14,503 nt of DNA. Source: Desulfobacteraceae bacterium. GTDB lineage: Bacteria; Desulfobacterota; Desulfobulbia; Desulfobulbales; Desulfobulbaceae. The position numbers and the translations under genes were made by a program. How positions within the stretch are numbered: position 1 is the first letter of the stretch; each line of letters begins with the position of its first letter. The DNA is taken from assembly GCA_022837185.1 (NCBI GenBank), contig JALHJD010000040.1:1-14503 (forward strand). Direction: 5' to 3'. This document shows positions 7,579 to 14,293 of this stretch, piece after piece. The notes beneath the pieces were generated by a model. That model was not told the origin of the DNA, searched no databases, and saw only the letters and a program-made list of their open reading frames with translations.

Positions 7579-7597
7579 TGTCCGCGGGGAGGAGTGC

Positions 7598-8023
7598 GTG
7601 AACATCTCGGTCGGCAGCGATCACGGCGGATTGGAACTGAAACGGCTGATTGCCGGTTATCTCCGGGAACAGGGACATGAAGTGCGGGACGCCGGTTGCC
7701 ATTCCGGAGAATCGGTCGATTATCCCGATTTTGCCGATACGGTATGCGAACTTGTCCGCAACGGGAGCTGTGAGCGGGGCATTCTGGTCTGCGGCACCGG
7801 GATCGGCATGTCCATAGCGGCCAATCGGCATCGGGACATCCGGGCCGCCCTCTGCCATGAATCCTACACGGCACGGATGAGCCGGGAACACAACGACGCC
7901 AATGTCCTGTGTTTAGGAGGCCGGGTTGTCGGTCCGGAAATCGCCCTGGATATAGTCAGGGTCTGGGTGGCCACGGAATTTGCCGGCGGCAGGCATCAAC
8001 GCCGTCTTGCCAAGCTGAGCTGA
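7598..8023 (+). CDS. rpiB: Ribose-5-phosphate isomerase B (RpiB)
   Basis: RpiB interconverts ribose 5-phosphate and ribulose 5-phosphate in the pentose phosphate pathway. It is 141 residues long, normal for the RpiB/LacAB family. Features seen are the N-terminal GSDHGG (6-11), the active-site Cys65 in LVCGTGIGMSIAAN, His87 in CHESYTA, and His98 with Asn99 in REHNDANVLCLGGR. The start is GTG 7598, preceded by a purine-rich GGGGAGGAG ribosome site. It is the last gene of the fatty-acid operon before a terminator-like hairpin. The fabF-rpiB-glyA-nrdR order is a known deltaproteobacterial arrangement with no obvious metabolic logic for rpiB. Confidence 0.96.
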   Translation: MNISVGSDHGGLELKRLIAGYLREQGHEVRDAGCHSGESVDYPDFADTVCELVRNGSCERGILVCGTGIGMSIAANRHRDIRAALCHESYTARMSREHNDANVLCLGGRVVGPEIALDIVRVWVATEFAGGRHQRRLAKLS

Positions 8024-8050
8024 AATTTCCCGCAAAATACCACGCGATCC

Positions 8051-8079
8051 TTGCATGGTGACCGGTAGCCCTGTATAAA
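8051..8079 (+). promoter_or_regulatory. Candidate sigma70-type promoter for glyA, inside the rpiB terminator
   Basis: TTGCAT (8051-8056) and TATAAA (8074-8079) are separated by exactly 17 bases. The -10 box matches the consensus at five of six positions and the -35 at three. Transcription would start near 8086, inside the right arm of the terminator hairpin, so this transcript would carry only half the hairpin and would not be terminated by it. Judged by eye only; no start site is known. Confidence 0.4.
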
Positions 8080-8097
8080 TGGATTACCGGTTTTTTT
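8061..8097 (+). terminator. Intrinsic terminator after rpiB
   Basis: ACCGGTA (8061-8067) and TACCGGT (8085-8091) form a perfect 7-bp stem around a 17-base loop, and a run of seven T (8091-8097) follows. This would end the plsX-rpiB transcript. It lies 37 bases after the rpiB stop. The loop contains the candidate glyA -10 box. Confidence 0.75.
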
Positions 8098-8162
8098 GTC
8101 GCACCTGCCGGGCTGCCGATCCTGCCGGTTGTTCATCCCACTTTATGTGAAGGAAGCACAGC

Positions 8163-9413
8163 ATGACGCCTTTGGAAAAAACGGATCCTGATATATACAA
8201 ACTGATCAGGCTGGAGCTTGAACGGCAGACCAGCCAGCTCGAACTGATCGCCTCGGAAAATATCGCCTCGTCCGCCGTACTCGAAGCCCAGGGGTCGATC
8301 TTTACCAATAAATACGCCGAAGGCTATCCCCATCGCCGATACTACGGCGGCTGCGATTATGCCGATGAAGTGGAAACCCTTGCCATCGACAGGGCCCGCG
8401 AGCTTTTCGGCGCCGAATATGCCAATGTTCAGCCCCATTCCGGCAGCCAGGCCAACATGGCCGTCTACTTTGCCACTCTCAAACCCGGCGACAAGGTCCT
8501 GGGCATGGATCTGGCCCACGGCGGCCATCTCACCCATGGCAGCGCGGTGAATTTTTCCGGCCAGCTTTTCAATTTTATCTCCTACGGGGTCGAGCGATCA
8601 TCGGAAGTGATCGATATGGAAAGCGTTGCCCGCATTGCGTTCGAGAACAAACCGAAAATGATCGTTGCCGGGGCCAGCGCCTATCCGCGGTTCATCGATT
8701 TTGAAGCGTTCGGCCGCATCGCCGATGAAATCGGGGCCTATCTCATGGTCGACATGGCCCATATTGCCGGTTTGGTGGCGGCCGGCGTGCATCCCTCCCC
8801 CATCCCTCATGCCGATTTTGTCACCTCAACCACCCACAAGACCTTGCGCGGCCCTCGCGGCGGACTGATCCTGGCCAGGGAAAAATACGCGAAAATGCTC
8901 GATTCCAAAATATTCCCCGGCATTCAGGGTGGCCCCCTGGTCCATGTCATCGCCGCCAAGGCCGTTGGTTTCAAGGAGGCGATGCAGGAGGATTTTCGCG
9001 CCTACCAGCAGCAGGTTGTGAAAAACGCTGCCGTGCTGGCGGACCAGCTGCGGAAAGACGGGTTCCGGATCGTTTCCGGGGGCACGGATAACCATTTGCT
9101 GCTGGTTGACCTGAACAACAAGGATATAACCGGCAAAGAGGCCGAAGAGTTTCTGGAGCAGGCCGGGCTCACCCTCAACAAAAATGCCATCCCCTTTGAC
9201 AAACAGTCCCGCTTCGTCACCGGCGGCATCCGTATCGGCACTCCATCGGTCACGACCCGGGGTCTGAAGGAGAGGGAGATGAAGCAGATCGGCGATTGGA
9301 TCAACCGGGTCATACGCTTCAGGACGCCGGAAGAGATAGCAAAGGTCAGAAGTGAAGTGAAGGAATTGTGCGCCCGGCTGCCGCTCTATCCCGATATGAC
9401 CAGCGCATCATAA
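8163..9413 (+). CDS. glyA: Serine hydroxymethyltransferase (GlyA)
   Basis: GlyA is the PLP enzyme that converts serine and tetrahydrofolate to glycine and 5,10-methylene-tetrahydrofolate, supplying one-carbon units for purines and thymidylate. The 416-residue length is normal. Conserved segments are ELIASEN (27-33), [13 protein letters not shown] (51-63), VDMAHIAGL (196-204) and the PLP-lysine motif [13 protein letters not shown] with Lys226. ATG 8163 follows AAGGAAG (8150-8156) at six bases, a good ribosome site. A terminator and a candidate promoter lie just upstream, so it probably begins its own transcript with nrdR 22 bases downstream. The identification is not in doubt. Confidence 0.98.
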   Translation: MTPLEKTDPDIYKLIRLELERQTSQLELIASENIASSAVLEAQGSIFTNKYAEGYPHRRYYGGCDYADEVETLAIDRARELFGAEYANVQPHSGSQANMAVYFATLKPGDKVLGMDLAHGGHLTHGSAVNFSGQLFNFISYGVERSSEVIDMESVARIAFENKPKMIVAGASAYPRFIDFEAFGRIADEIGAYLMVDMAHIAGLVAAGVHPSPIPHADFVTSTTHKTLRGPRGGLILAREKYAKMLDSKIFPGIQGGPLVHVIAAKAVGFKEAMQEDFRAYQQQVVKNAAVLADQLRKDGFRIVSGGTDNHLLLVDLNNKDITGKEAEEFLEQAGLTLNKNAIPFDKQSRFVTGGIRIGTPSVTTRGLKEREMKQIGDWINRVIRFRTPEEIAKVRSEVKELCARLPLYPDMTSAS

Positions 9414-9435
9414 CCCGATTTCCGGAGGCGGAAGC

Positions 9436-9906
9436 ATGAAATGCCCCTATTGCGGCCATCTCAACAACAAGGTGATCGATTCCCGGCTGAACAAGGATAA
9501 GACCATCACCCGCCGCCGCCGTGCCTGCGGCAAGTGCGACCAGCGTTTTACCACCTACGAACGCATTGAGGTGATGCTCCCCATGCTGATCAAGAAGGAC
9601 GGCCGCCGGGAGGCGTGGGACCGGGGCAAGATCGTCACCGGCCTGGAAAAGGCCTGCGAAAAGAGGCCGGTGAGCCTGGCCGACATCGACCGGTTTGTCG
9701 ATGCCATTGAAGGCAGGCTCCAGGATTTTGGCGGCAAGGAAGTCCCCACCAGCAAAGTTGGGGAGTGGGTCATGGAAGCCTTGCCCGAGCTTGATGAAGT
9801 CGCTTATGTCCGCTTTGCCTCCGTCTACCGCCAGTTCAAGGATGTGAACGAATTCATGGACGAACTCAAGGGGTTTCTTGAGGACAAGGACAATCCGCAC
9901 ACCTGA
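9436..9906 (+). CDS. nrdR: Transcriptional repressor NrdR
   Basis: NrdR senses ATP/dATP and represses ribonucleotide reductase operons by binding NrdR boxes. The 156-residue length is normal. The N-terminal zinc ribbon has Cys3, Cys6, Cys31 and Cys34 (MKCPYCGH and [15 protein letters not shown]), and an ATP-cone domain spans about residues 49-139 (starting [15 protein letters not shown]). ATG 9436 has GGAGG (9424-9428) at seven bases. It is probably co-transcribed with glyA. No paired NrdR-box-like sites were recognised in this window, and no nrd genes are present, so its targets lie elsewhere. Confidence 0.97.
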   Translation: MKCPYCGHLNNKVIDSRLNKDKTITRRRRACGKCDQRFTTYERIEVMLPMLIKKDGRREAWDRGKIVTGLEKACEKRPVSLADIDRFVDAIEGRLQDFGGKEVPTSKVGEWVMEALPELDEVAYVRFASVYRQFKDVNEFMDELKGFLEDKDNPHT

Positions 9907-9917
9907 TTCATTTCCCC

Positions 9918-10028
9918 TTCCGGTTCTTTTGCCAATACAACCCGGTTCTGCGGGTTCCGCCGGGGAGGCTTTCTGCTGCAGCACAGGCAACCGGCAGCCG
10001 GAAAATTTCAGTCCCTCTTTGAGGGGAC
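9918..10028 (+). other. Possible structured leader between nrdR and ribD
   Basis: The 176-base gap before ribD has several complementary segments. CCGG...TTGCC (9920-9933) can pair with GGCAACCGG (9986-9994), enclosing a hairpin AACCCG (9939-9944)/CGGGTT (9951-9956). A separate hairpin GTCCCTC (10011-10017)/GAGGGGAC (10021-10028) has one bulged base. No U-run follows. The conserved core of the FMN riboswitch, expected before some rib genes, was not recognised. It could be a nrdR transcript end, a leader, or chance pairing in GC-rich DNA. Confidence 0.25.
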
Positions 10029-10082
10029 TTCGTACCTGGTTTTATGACCTCGAAATACTTCATTGTTTCAGTGACATAAATC

Positions 10083-11192
10083 ATGACCCGCCGTGATGTC
10101 GACTTCATGCGCCTCGCCCTGGACGAGGCCGGGAAAGGGCAGGGCAGAACATCGCCGAACCCCTGCGTCGGCGCTCTTGTCGTCCGGGACGGGATTGTCG
10201 TCGGCCGCGGGTATCATCATCGGGCCGGAGGACCCCATGCCGAGGTGAACGCCATTGCGGACGCCGGCGGTTCAGCGGCCGGCGCCACCCTCTACGTGAC
10301 CCTGGAGCCGTGCAACCACTTCGGCCGGACCCCACCGTGCACCCGGGCCATTCTGGACGCCGGCATTGCCAGGGTGGTGGTCGGCATGGCGGACCCCAAC
10401 CCCCGGGTTGAAGGAGGGGGCAGCGCCTACCTGCGGTCGTGCGGTCTTGAGGTGGAAACCGGAGTGCTGGAAGAGGAATGCCGGAAGATCAACCTGCCGT
10501 TTCACAAGCACGTCACGACCGGCCTGCCCTGGGTGGTGATGAAGGCGGGCATGAGCCTTGACGGAAAAATTTCCTATCTCCCTGGCCGGGGGGGACGGAT
10601 CACCGGCGAGCAATCCAGGCTCTGCACCCATCGGCTGCGCAATACGCTTGACGCCGTCTGCATCGGGGTGGGCACCGCCCTGATCGACGACCCCTCTCTG
10701 ACGACGCGCCTGCCGGAGGAAGAGGCGCAGCGTGATCCCCTGCGCATCGTCATCGACACCCATTTGCGCCTGCAGCCCGAAGCCAGGATGGTCTCCCAGC
10801 ACAGCAGTGCGCCGACGTGGGTCTTCTGCGGCCCGGACGCGCCTGGGGCGGCGGAAGAACGACTTGCCCGGGCCGGGGCCGCCGTCCATCGCCTGCCGCT
10901 TGACAACGACGGCCGGATTGATCTCCATCGAATGCTTGTCCACCTCGGACAGGCGGGCATCACTTCCATCCTGGTCGAGGGGGGAGCCGCCGTGCATGGT
11001 TCCTTTCTCCGGGCCCGGCTTGTCGACGAGGTATACCTGTTTATCGCTCCGTTTTTTATCGGCGGCCAGGGCACCTCGCTGGTTGAGGGATTCACCCTGC
11101 CGGGCCGGGACGACAGGGAGCTTCTCCGGCATATTCAAACCCGCCGTCTCAATGACGATATCCTGATCCACGGCTATTGCCGGCCCCTGTGA
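10083..11192 (+). CDS. ribD: Bifunctional riboflavin deaminase/reductase (RibD)
   Basis: RibD carries out two successive steps of riboflavin synthesis: deamination of the pyrimidine intermediate and NADPH-dependent reduction of its ribosyl side chain. The 369-residue length is normal for the fused form. The deaminase domain (about 1-145) has SPNPCVGA, the zinc ligands His52, Cys77 and Cys86 (EPCNHFGRTPPC) and catalytic Glu54 in HAEVNAI. The reductase domain (about 148-369) has KAGMSLDGKIS, TGEQSR and LVEGGAAVHGSF (297-308). ATG 10083 lacks a visible Shine-Dalgarno, but the N-terminus TRRDVDFMRLAL is family-like. No other rib gene follows, although ribD often heads a rib operon, so the pathway is split in this genome. 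Confidence 0.97.
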   Translation: MTRRDVDFMRLALDEAGKGQGRTSPNPCVGALVVRDGIVVGRGYHHRAGGPHAEVNAIADAGGSAAGATLYVTLEPCNHFGRTPPCTRAILDAGIARVVVGMADPNPRVEGGGSAYLRSCGLEVETGVLEEECRKINLPFHKHVTTGLPWVVMKAGMSLDGKISYLPGRGGRITGEQSRLCTHRLRNTLDAVCIGVGTALIDDPSLTTRLPEEEAQRDPLRIVIDTHLRLQPEARMVSQHSSAPTWVFCGPDAPGAAEERLARAGAAVHRLPLDNDGRIDLHRMLVHLGQAGITSILVEGGAAVHGSFLRARLVDEVYLFIAPFFIGGQGTSLVEGFTLPGRDDRELLRHIQTRRLNDDILIHGYCRPL

Positions 11193-11201
11193 ACCGGCTG
11201 C

Positions 11202-11254
11202 CCCTGTGCCCGGAATCCGGGCGACTGCCGGGCATGATTCCGGCCGGGACAGGG
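11202..11254 (+). other. Long imperfect inverted repeat after ribD
   Basis: The left arm 11202-11216 (CCCTGTGCCCGGAAT) pairs with the right arm 11237-11254 (ATTCCGG ... GGGACAGGG), giving 6 and 7 bp perfect segments separated by a small internal mismatch, with a 20-base loop. A shorter alternative hairpin GCCCGG-AAT-CCGGGC uses part of the left arm. No T-run follows, so it is not a standard intrinsic terminator. It could protect the ribD mRNA 3' end or assist factor-dependent termination. Confidence 0.4.
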
Positions 11255-11272
11255 AGGGGGCGCGAATCCTGC

Positions 11273-11302
11273 TTGACTGTCTCCATCCCCCGATGCTACA
11301 AT
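11273..11302 (+). promoter_or_regulatory. Sigma70-type promoter of yqgE
   Basis: TTGACT (11273-11278) and TACAAT (11297-11302) each match the consensus at five of six positions, with an 18-base spacer. This is the best promoter seen in the window. Transcription would start near 11309. The ATG at 11301 therefore lies inside the -10 box and cannot be the yqgE start. Confidence 0.65.
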
Positions 11303-11333
11303 GTATGTAAAGGATGACAGGCGATCAACCGGC

Positions 11334-11906
11334 ATGGCAGATATGGGCAGGAATATGGAAAGTCTCACCGGAAATTTTCTCATTTCCACACCGCAAATGC
11401 CTGATCCGAGGTTTCAGGAGCAGGTGATCTTTCTCTGCGCTCACAATGAGGAAGGGGCGATGGGTCTGGTCATCAATAATCCCAACCGGAACATCACCCT
11501 GCGGGACGTGCTGGAAGGAGCGAACATGCCGGTGCCCGAGGGGGAACTGCCCCCGGTTTACCTGGGAGGACCGGTTGAGCTGGAGTCCGGCTTTATACTC
11601 TACAGCGCTGACTACTCCATCACCAACGCACTTGAGGTCACCCCGGAAATATATCTGTCCCGTGATTCGCGCCTGCTCTACGATATCGCCCGCGGCAAGG
11701 GGCCCGGAAAGTATCTGTTCATGCTCGGCTACGCCGGTTGGGGCCCGGGACAGCTGGAAAGCGAACTGGTTGACAACAGCTGGCTGACCGTGCCCGGCAA
11801 TTTTGACATTCTCTTCAAGACCCCAGATGAATTGAAATGGAAACTGGCCGCGCACAGCTTCGGCATCGATATCGCGGTATTCGGCGATGTCATAGGTAAT
11901 GCTTGA
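11334..11906 (+). CDS. YqgE/AlgH family protein
   Basis: This conserved bacterial protein (UPF0301/DUF179) has no established biochemical activity; in pseudomonads AlgH is linked to alginate control. From this start it is 190 residues, close to the family's usual ~185. Family segments are NFLISTPQMPDPRF (14-27), HNEEGAMGLVINNP (37-50), YLGGPV (76-81) and GYAGWGPGQLESEL (132-145). The longer frame from ATG 11301 is rejected because that ATG falls in the -10 box. ATG 11334 is about 25 bases from the predicted transcript start, but AAAGGA is rather far from it. ATG 11355, with AGGA very close, is the alternative and matches the short N-terminus of E. coli YqgE. It appears to be a one-gene transcript between a promoter and a terminator. 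Confidence 0.92.
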   Translation: MADMGRNMESLTGNFLISTPQMPDPRFQEQVIFLCAHNEEGAMGLVINNPNRNITLRDVLEGANMPVPEGELPPVYLGGPVELESGFILYSADYSITNALEVTPEIYLSRDSRLLYDIARGKGPGKYLFMLGYAGWGPGQLESELVDNSWLTVPGNFDILFKTPDELKWKLAAHSFGIDIAVFGDVIGNA

Positions 11907-11990
11907 TTAAACGGGAAAAGGGGGTTAAAAACGACTGAGGTCCCGGTGCAGGCGTGTCGTTCGCCCCGCCAGAAGAGATGATTATTTCCG

Positions 11991-12025
11991 ACGTACCTGA
12001 CCTGGCGGTCGGTACGTTTTTTTTT
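11991..12025 (+). terminator. Strong intrinsic terminator after yqgE
   Basis: ACGTACC (11991-11997) pairs with GGTACGT (12011-12017). The stem continues inward as GACC-TGGC-GGTC after one bulged T, and nine T follow (12017-12025). It ends the yqgE transcript 85 bases after the stop codon. It is unusual in that the T-run ends only eight bases before the ATG of the next gene. Confidence 0.85.
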
Positions 12026-12033
12026 ATCTGCCC

Positions 12034-12462
12034 ATGCAATCCGGTCAACACAGATCACATCGTCTGGAAGAAATCTTTTCCTGCACGAAATGCGGTTTCT
12101 GCTGTCAGGGCGAGACGACGGTCTCCCTGAACGAAGACGACCAGGCGCGGATGGTTGCCTTTCTCGGCCTGTCCAGGCAGGAGGTGCAGGAAAAATACTG
12201 GCGGGTGACCGGCGGTGTCGTCCAGATGAAAACCGTTGCCGGCCACTGCATCTTCTATGATGAAAACAGGGGATGCACCGTGCATGGGGGGCGGCCCTGG
12301 CGATGCGGTCAATGGCCCCTGCACCCGAGCATCCTGAGGGATCCGAACAACTTTGCAACCATCAGATCCTCCTGTCCCGGATTGAACGCCGAACTGAGCT
12401 ACGAAGAGTTCTGCACCCGGCTCCGGCAACTGCTCGATGAGACCGATTCCCTGATGTTCTGA
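12034..12462 (+). CDS. YkgJ-type cysteine-cluster protein (putative Zn/Fe-chelating)
   Basis: This is a member of the YkgJ/CxxCxxCC family (Pfam PF03692), thought to bind zinc or an iron-sulfur cluster; its activity is unknown. In 142 residues it has Cys17, Cys20, Cys23 and Cys24 in SCTKCGFCCQG, then Cys72, Cys81 (GCTVHGGRPWRC), Cys91, Cys114 and Cys127, the usual spread of ligands. An in-frame TGA at 11998 limits the start, and any later ATG would lose the first cysteine cluster, so ATG 12034 is taken. It has no Shine-Dalgarno and lies right after a terminator T-run. rlmH follows four bases after its stop, so the two are surely co-transcribed, which hints at a link to ribosome or RNA modification. 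The family call is firm; the role is not. Confidence 0.9.
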   Translation: MQSGQHRSHRLEEIFSCTKCGFCCQGETTVSLNEDDQARMVAFLGLSRQEVQEKYWRVTGGVVQMKTVAGHCIFYDENRGCTVHGGRPWRCGQWPLHPSILRDPNNFATIRSSCPGLNAELSYEEFCTRLRQLLDETDSLMF

Positions 12463-12466
12463 GCAG

Positions 12467-12934
12467 ATGCGGTTTGTCTTTCCCTTCCTCGGCAAAACAG
12501 CGCAGCGGTACCTGGAGGAGGGCATTGCCGATTTCGCCGCCCGGCTGGGCCGGTTTGTCCAGGTGGAGATGGTTGTCCTGCGGGACAAGGCATCCAGGCG
12601 GCTGCCCGACGACCTGTTCAGGCAAAGGGAGGCGGAGCAGCTTCTTGAGCGGTGCGCGGACGCCTCCTGCCTCGTTGCCCTGGATGCCGGCGGCCGGCAG
12701 TTGGATTCGGAGGAATTGGCCGGGCAGATAACGGAGTGGGAAAACAGGGGAATGAAATCCGTCCATTTCCTGATCGGCGGCCACCTGGGACTGCACCCGG
12801 ATGTCATCCGCCGGGCCGATCTGGTCCTTTCCCTCTCCCGGATGACCTTCACCCACGAAATGACCCGCCTGATCCTCATGGAGCAGCTGTACAGGGCCTG
12901 GATGATCAAATCGGGACGGCGCTATCACAACTGA
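12467..12934 (+). CDS. rlmH: 23S rRNA pseudouridine-1915 N3-methyltransferase (RlmH)
   Basis: RlmH is a SPOUT-class, SAM-dependent enzyme that methylates pseudouridine 1915 in helix 69 of 23S rRNA, acting on the assembled 70S ribosome. The 155-residue length is normal. The SAM-knot segments are FLIGGHLGL (101-109) and LSLSRMTFTHEMTR (121-134), followed by EQLYRAWMI (139-147) and the C-terminal RRYHN. The glycine loop reads IGGHLGL where E. coli and many others have IGGPxG, a mild variation. ATG 12467 lies four bases after the YkgJ-type gene stop, with no strong Shine-Dalgarno of its own, so translational coupling is likely. Confidence 0.96.
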   Translation: MRFVFPFLGKTAQRYLEEGIADFAARLGRFVQVEMVVLRDKASRRLPDDLFRQREAEQLLERCADASCLVALDAGGRQLDSEELAGQITEWENRGMKSVHFLIGGHLGLHPDVIRRADLVLSLSRMTFTHEMTRLILMEQLYRAWMIKSGRRYHN

Positions 12935-12973
12935 GATCATGGCCGCCTTCAACCTTTCCTGACCGGTTCCGAC

Positions 12974-14095
12974 ATGGCCTTTTCCGATCCCGCCGCCCAT
13001 ATCACCACCCTGTATGTTGCCCGGCAATGTCGCGATCTTCCCTATGCAAGGGAAATCATACGCCGCAGCGGGCTGCCGGTGTCCCTGATTGATGATGATC
13101 GCTGCCCGGAATTCAACGGCGGATTTCCCGGCAGCCTGAAGGAAGGCAAGCGCAGTCTTCTTCTCACCAGGAACAGGGGCCGGTTTTTCAAGCCCTGTCC
13201 GGGTACCAGCGAATATCTCTGCTGCGGCTATCATGTCCTCAATATCGGCATGAACTGCCCCATGGACTGCGTCTACTGCATCCTGCAGGCCTACCTGAAC
13301 ACCCCGTGGCTCAGTTTTTTTGTCAATATCGAGGACCTGTTCGCCGAACTTGACCAGGAGCTGCGTTCGCCTTCCCCCCGTCTCTTCCGGATCGGCACGG
13401 GCGAGTTCACCGACAGCCTGGCTTTGGACAGGCTCACCGGGCTCAGCCGCCGCCTGATAGAATACGTCCGCCATACCGACAATGCCGTCCTGGAGCTGAA
13501 GACCAAGAGCGCCGTCATCGACAACCTCAGGGACGCCGATCACGGCGGCAGGACCATAGTCGCCTGGTCGCTGAACAGCCCGCAGGTTGCCGCCAGGGAA
13601 GAGCTGCGGACCGCGAGCCTCGAACAGAGAATGGCCGCCGCCGCCCGTTGCGCCGAATGGGGGTACCGGCTGGCTTTTCACTTTGATCCCGTCATCTGGC
13701 ACCAGGGCTGGAAGGAAGGATACCGGCACACCATCCGGCAGCTGTTCCGGACCGTCCCCGGAGACAGGATTGTCTGGATCAGCCTGGGCGCCCTGCGCTT
13801 TATCCCCCGCTTGAAGGCGATTGCGGCGGAACGGTTTCCGGGATCGCGTATTTTCTACGAGGAATTCATCTCCGGCCTGGACGGCAAGTCCCGCTATTTC
13901 CGTTCCCAGCGCGTCGAGATGTACACCTTCATTGTCAATGAGCTGCAGCGGTATGTTTCCGACCGGACCTGCCTCTACTTCTGCATGGAAAGCGATGCGG
14001 TCTGGCGGGAGGTCTTCGGTTTCGCCCCCGGGGACAGAGGTGGACTGCCGGCCATGCTCGACGACGCTCTGGCCGGAGTGCCCGGAAATTTGTGA
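12974..14095 (+). CDS. SPL-family (spore photoproduct lyase-like) radical SAM protein
   Basis: The protein resembles spore photoproduct lyase (COG1533), a radical SAM DNA-repair enzyme of spore formers. It has 373 residues. The radical SAM cluster is Cys95-x3-Cys99-x2-Cys102 in MNCPMDCVYCILQ, preceded by the SPL-like segment KPCPGTSEYLCCGYHVLNIG. Later SPL-like stretches are VLELKTKS, AWSLNSP and FHFDPVIWHQGWKEGY. Aligned from memory with B. subtilis SplB, the position of the hydrogen-donor cysteine (Cys141) falls on Glu144 in RIGTGEFTDSLALD, so canonical lyase activity is doubtful. ATG 12974 has no clear ribosome site and follows rlmH by 39 bases. A non-sporulating host is inferred, so DNA or RNA repair or another radical reaction is possible. 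I do not assign a function. Confidence 0.85.
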   Translation: MAFSDPAAHITTLYVARQCRDLPYAREIIRRSGLPVSLIDDDRCPEFNGGFPGSLKEGKRSLLLTRNRGRFFKPCPGTSEYLCCGYHVLNIGMNCPMDCVYCILQAYLNTPWLSFFVNIEDLFAELDQELRSPSPRLFRIGTGEFTDSLALDRLTGLSRRLIEYVRHTDNAVLELKTKSAVIDNLRDADHGGRTIVAWSLNSPQVAAREELRTASLEQRMAAAARCAEWGYRLAFHFDPVIWHQGWKEGYRHTIRQLFRTVPGDRIVWISLGALRFIPRLKAIAAERFPGSRIFYEEFISGLDGKSRYFRSQRVEMYTFIVNELQRYVSDRTCLYFCMESDAVWREVFGFAPGDRGGLPAMLDDALAGVPGNL

Positions 14096-14190
14096 CCGGT
14101 CCTGGCGGAACAGCGGTGAGCGTCACGGGAGCAGGAAGCAGAAGAAGGCGGGGATGAACGCCATGCCCGGGGCCGTAAAGGGCTTGTGCG

Positions 14191-14228
14191 CAGCCGATAA
14201 AAATTGTAATACAGGCTGGTTTTTTTTT
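14191..14228 (+). terminator. Terminator-like hairpin before ssb
   Basis: CAGCC (14191-14195) and GGCTG (14214-14218) form a 5-bp stem with an 18-base loop, followed by nine T (14220-14228). The T-run is strong but the stem is short, so efficiency is uncertain. It lies about 95 bases after the SPL-like gene and would close the YkgJ-rlmH-SPL transcript. The 60-odd bases before it hold no convincing gene. Confidence 0.5.
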
Positions 14229-14244
14229 AAATCGTCATTACAAT
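14203..14244 (+). promoter_or_regulatory. Inverted repeat and possible promoter of ssb
   Basis: ATTGTAAT (14203-14210) is exactly repeated in inverted form as ATTACAAT (14237-14244), flanking the T-run. Possible promoter boxes are TTGTAA (14204-14209) and TTAAAT (14227-14232) at 17 bases, each four of six to consensus. TACAAT (14239-14244) is another candidate -10 with no good -35. The repeat could be an operator or part of a larger hairpin. I recognise no known repressor box here. Confidence 0.3.
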
Positions 14245-14293
14245 ATAGCCCAGCATAAGCCTTCATCTCGAACCATCGCACCAAAGGAAAAAA

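Noticed and set aside
9907..10082. FMN riboswitch upstream of ribD
   Set aside because: The highly conserved core segments of the element could not be recognised; only generic hairpins are present.
10272..11171. A 299-codon - strand frame opposite ribD
   Set aside because: Shadow of ribD codon bias; no motif, no ribosome site and no antisense promoter seen.
11301..11333. yqgE starting at ATG 11301
   Set aside because: This ATG lies inside the TACAAT -10 box of a good promoter, so it would not be in the transcript, and the extra residues do not resemble the family N-terminus.
12362..13729. A 455-codon open frame on the - strand across rlmH and the SPL-like gene
   Set aside because: Both genes on the + strand are well supported by family motifs; the antisense product is low-complexity and spans a gene boundary, as expected for a shadow frame.
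13821..14258. Additional + strand gene overlapping the SPL-like gene end and reaching towards ssb
   Set aside because: It is out of frame with the SPL-like gene, runs through the terminator-like element and has no recognisable domain or ribosome site.
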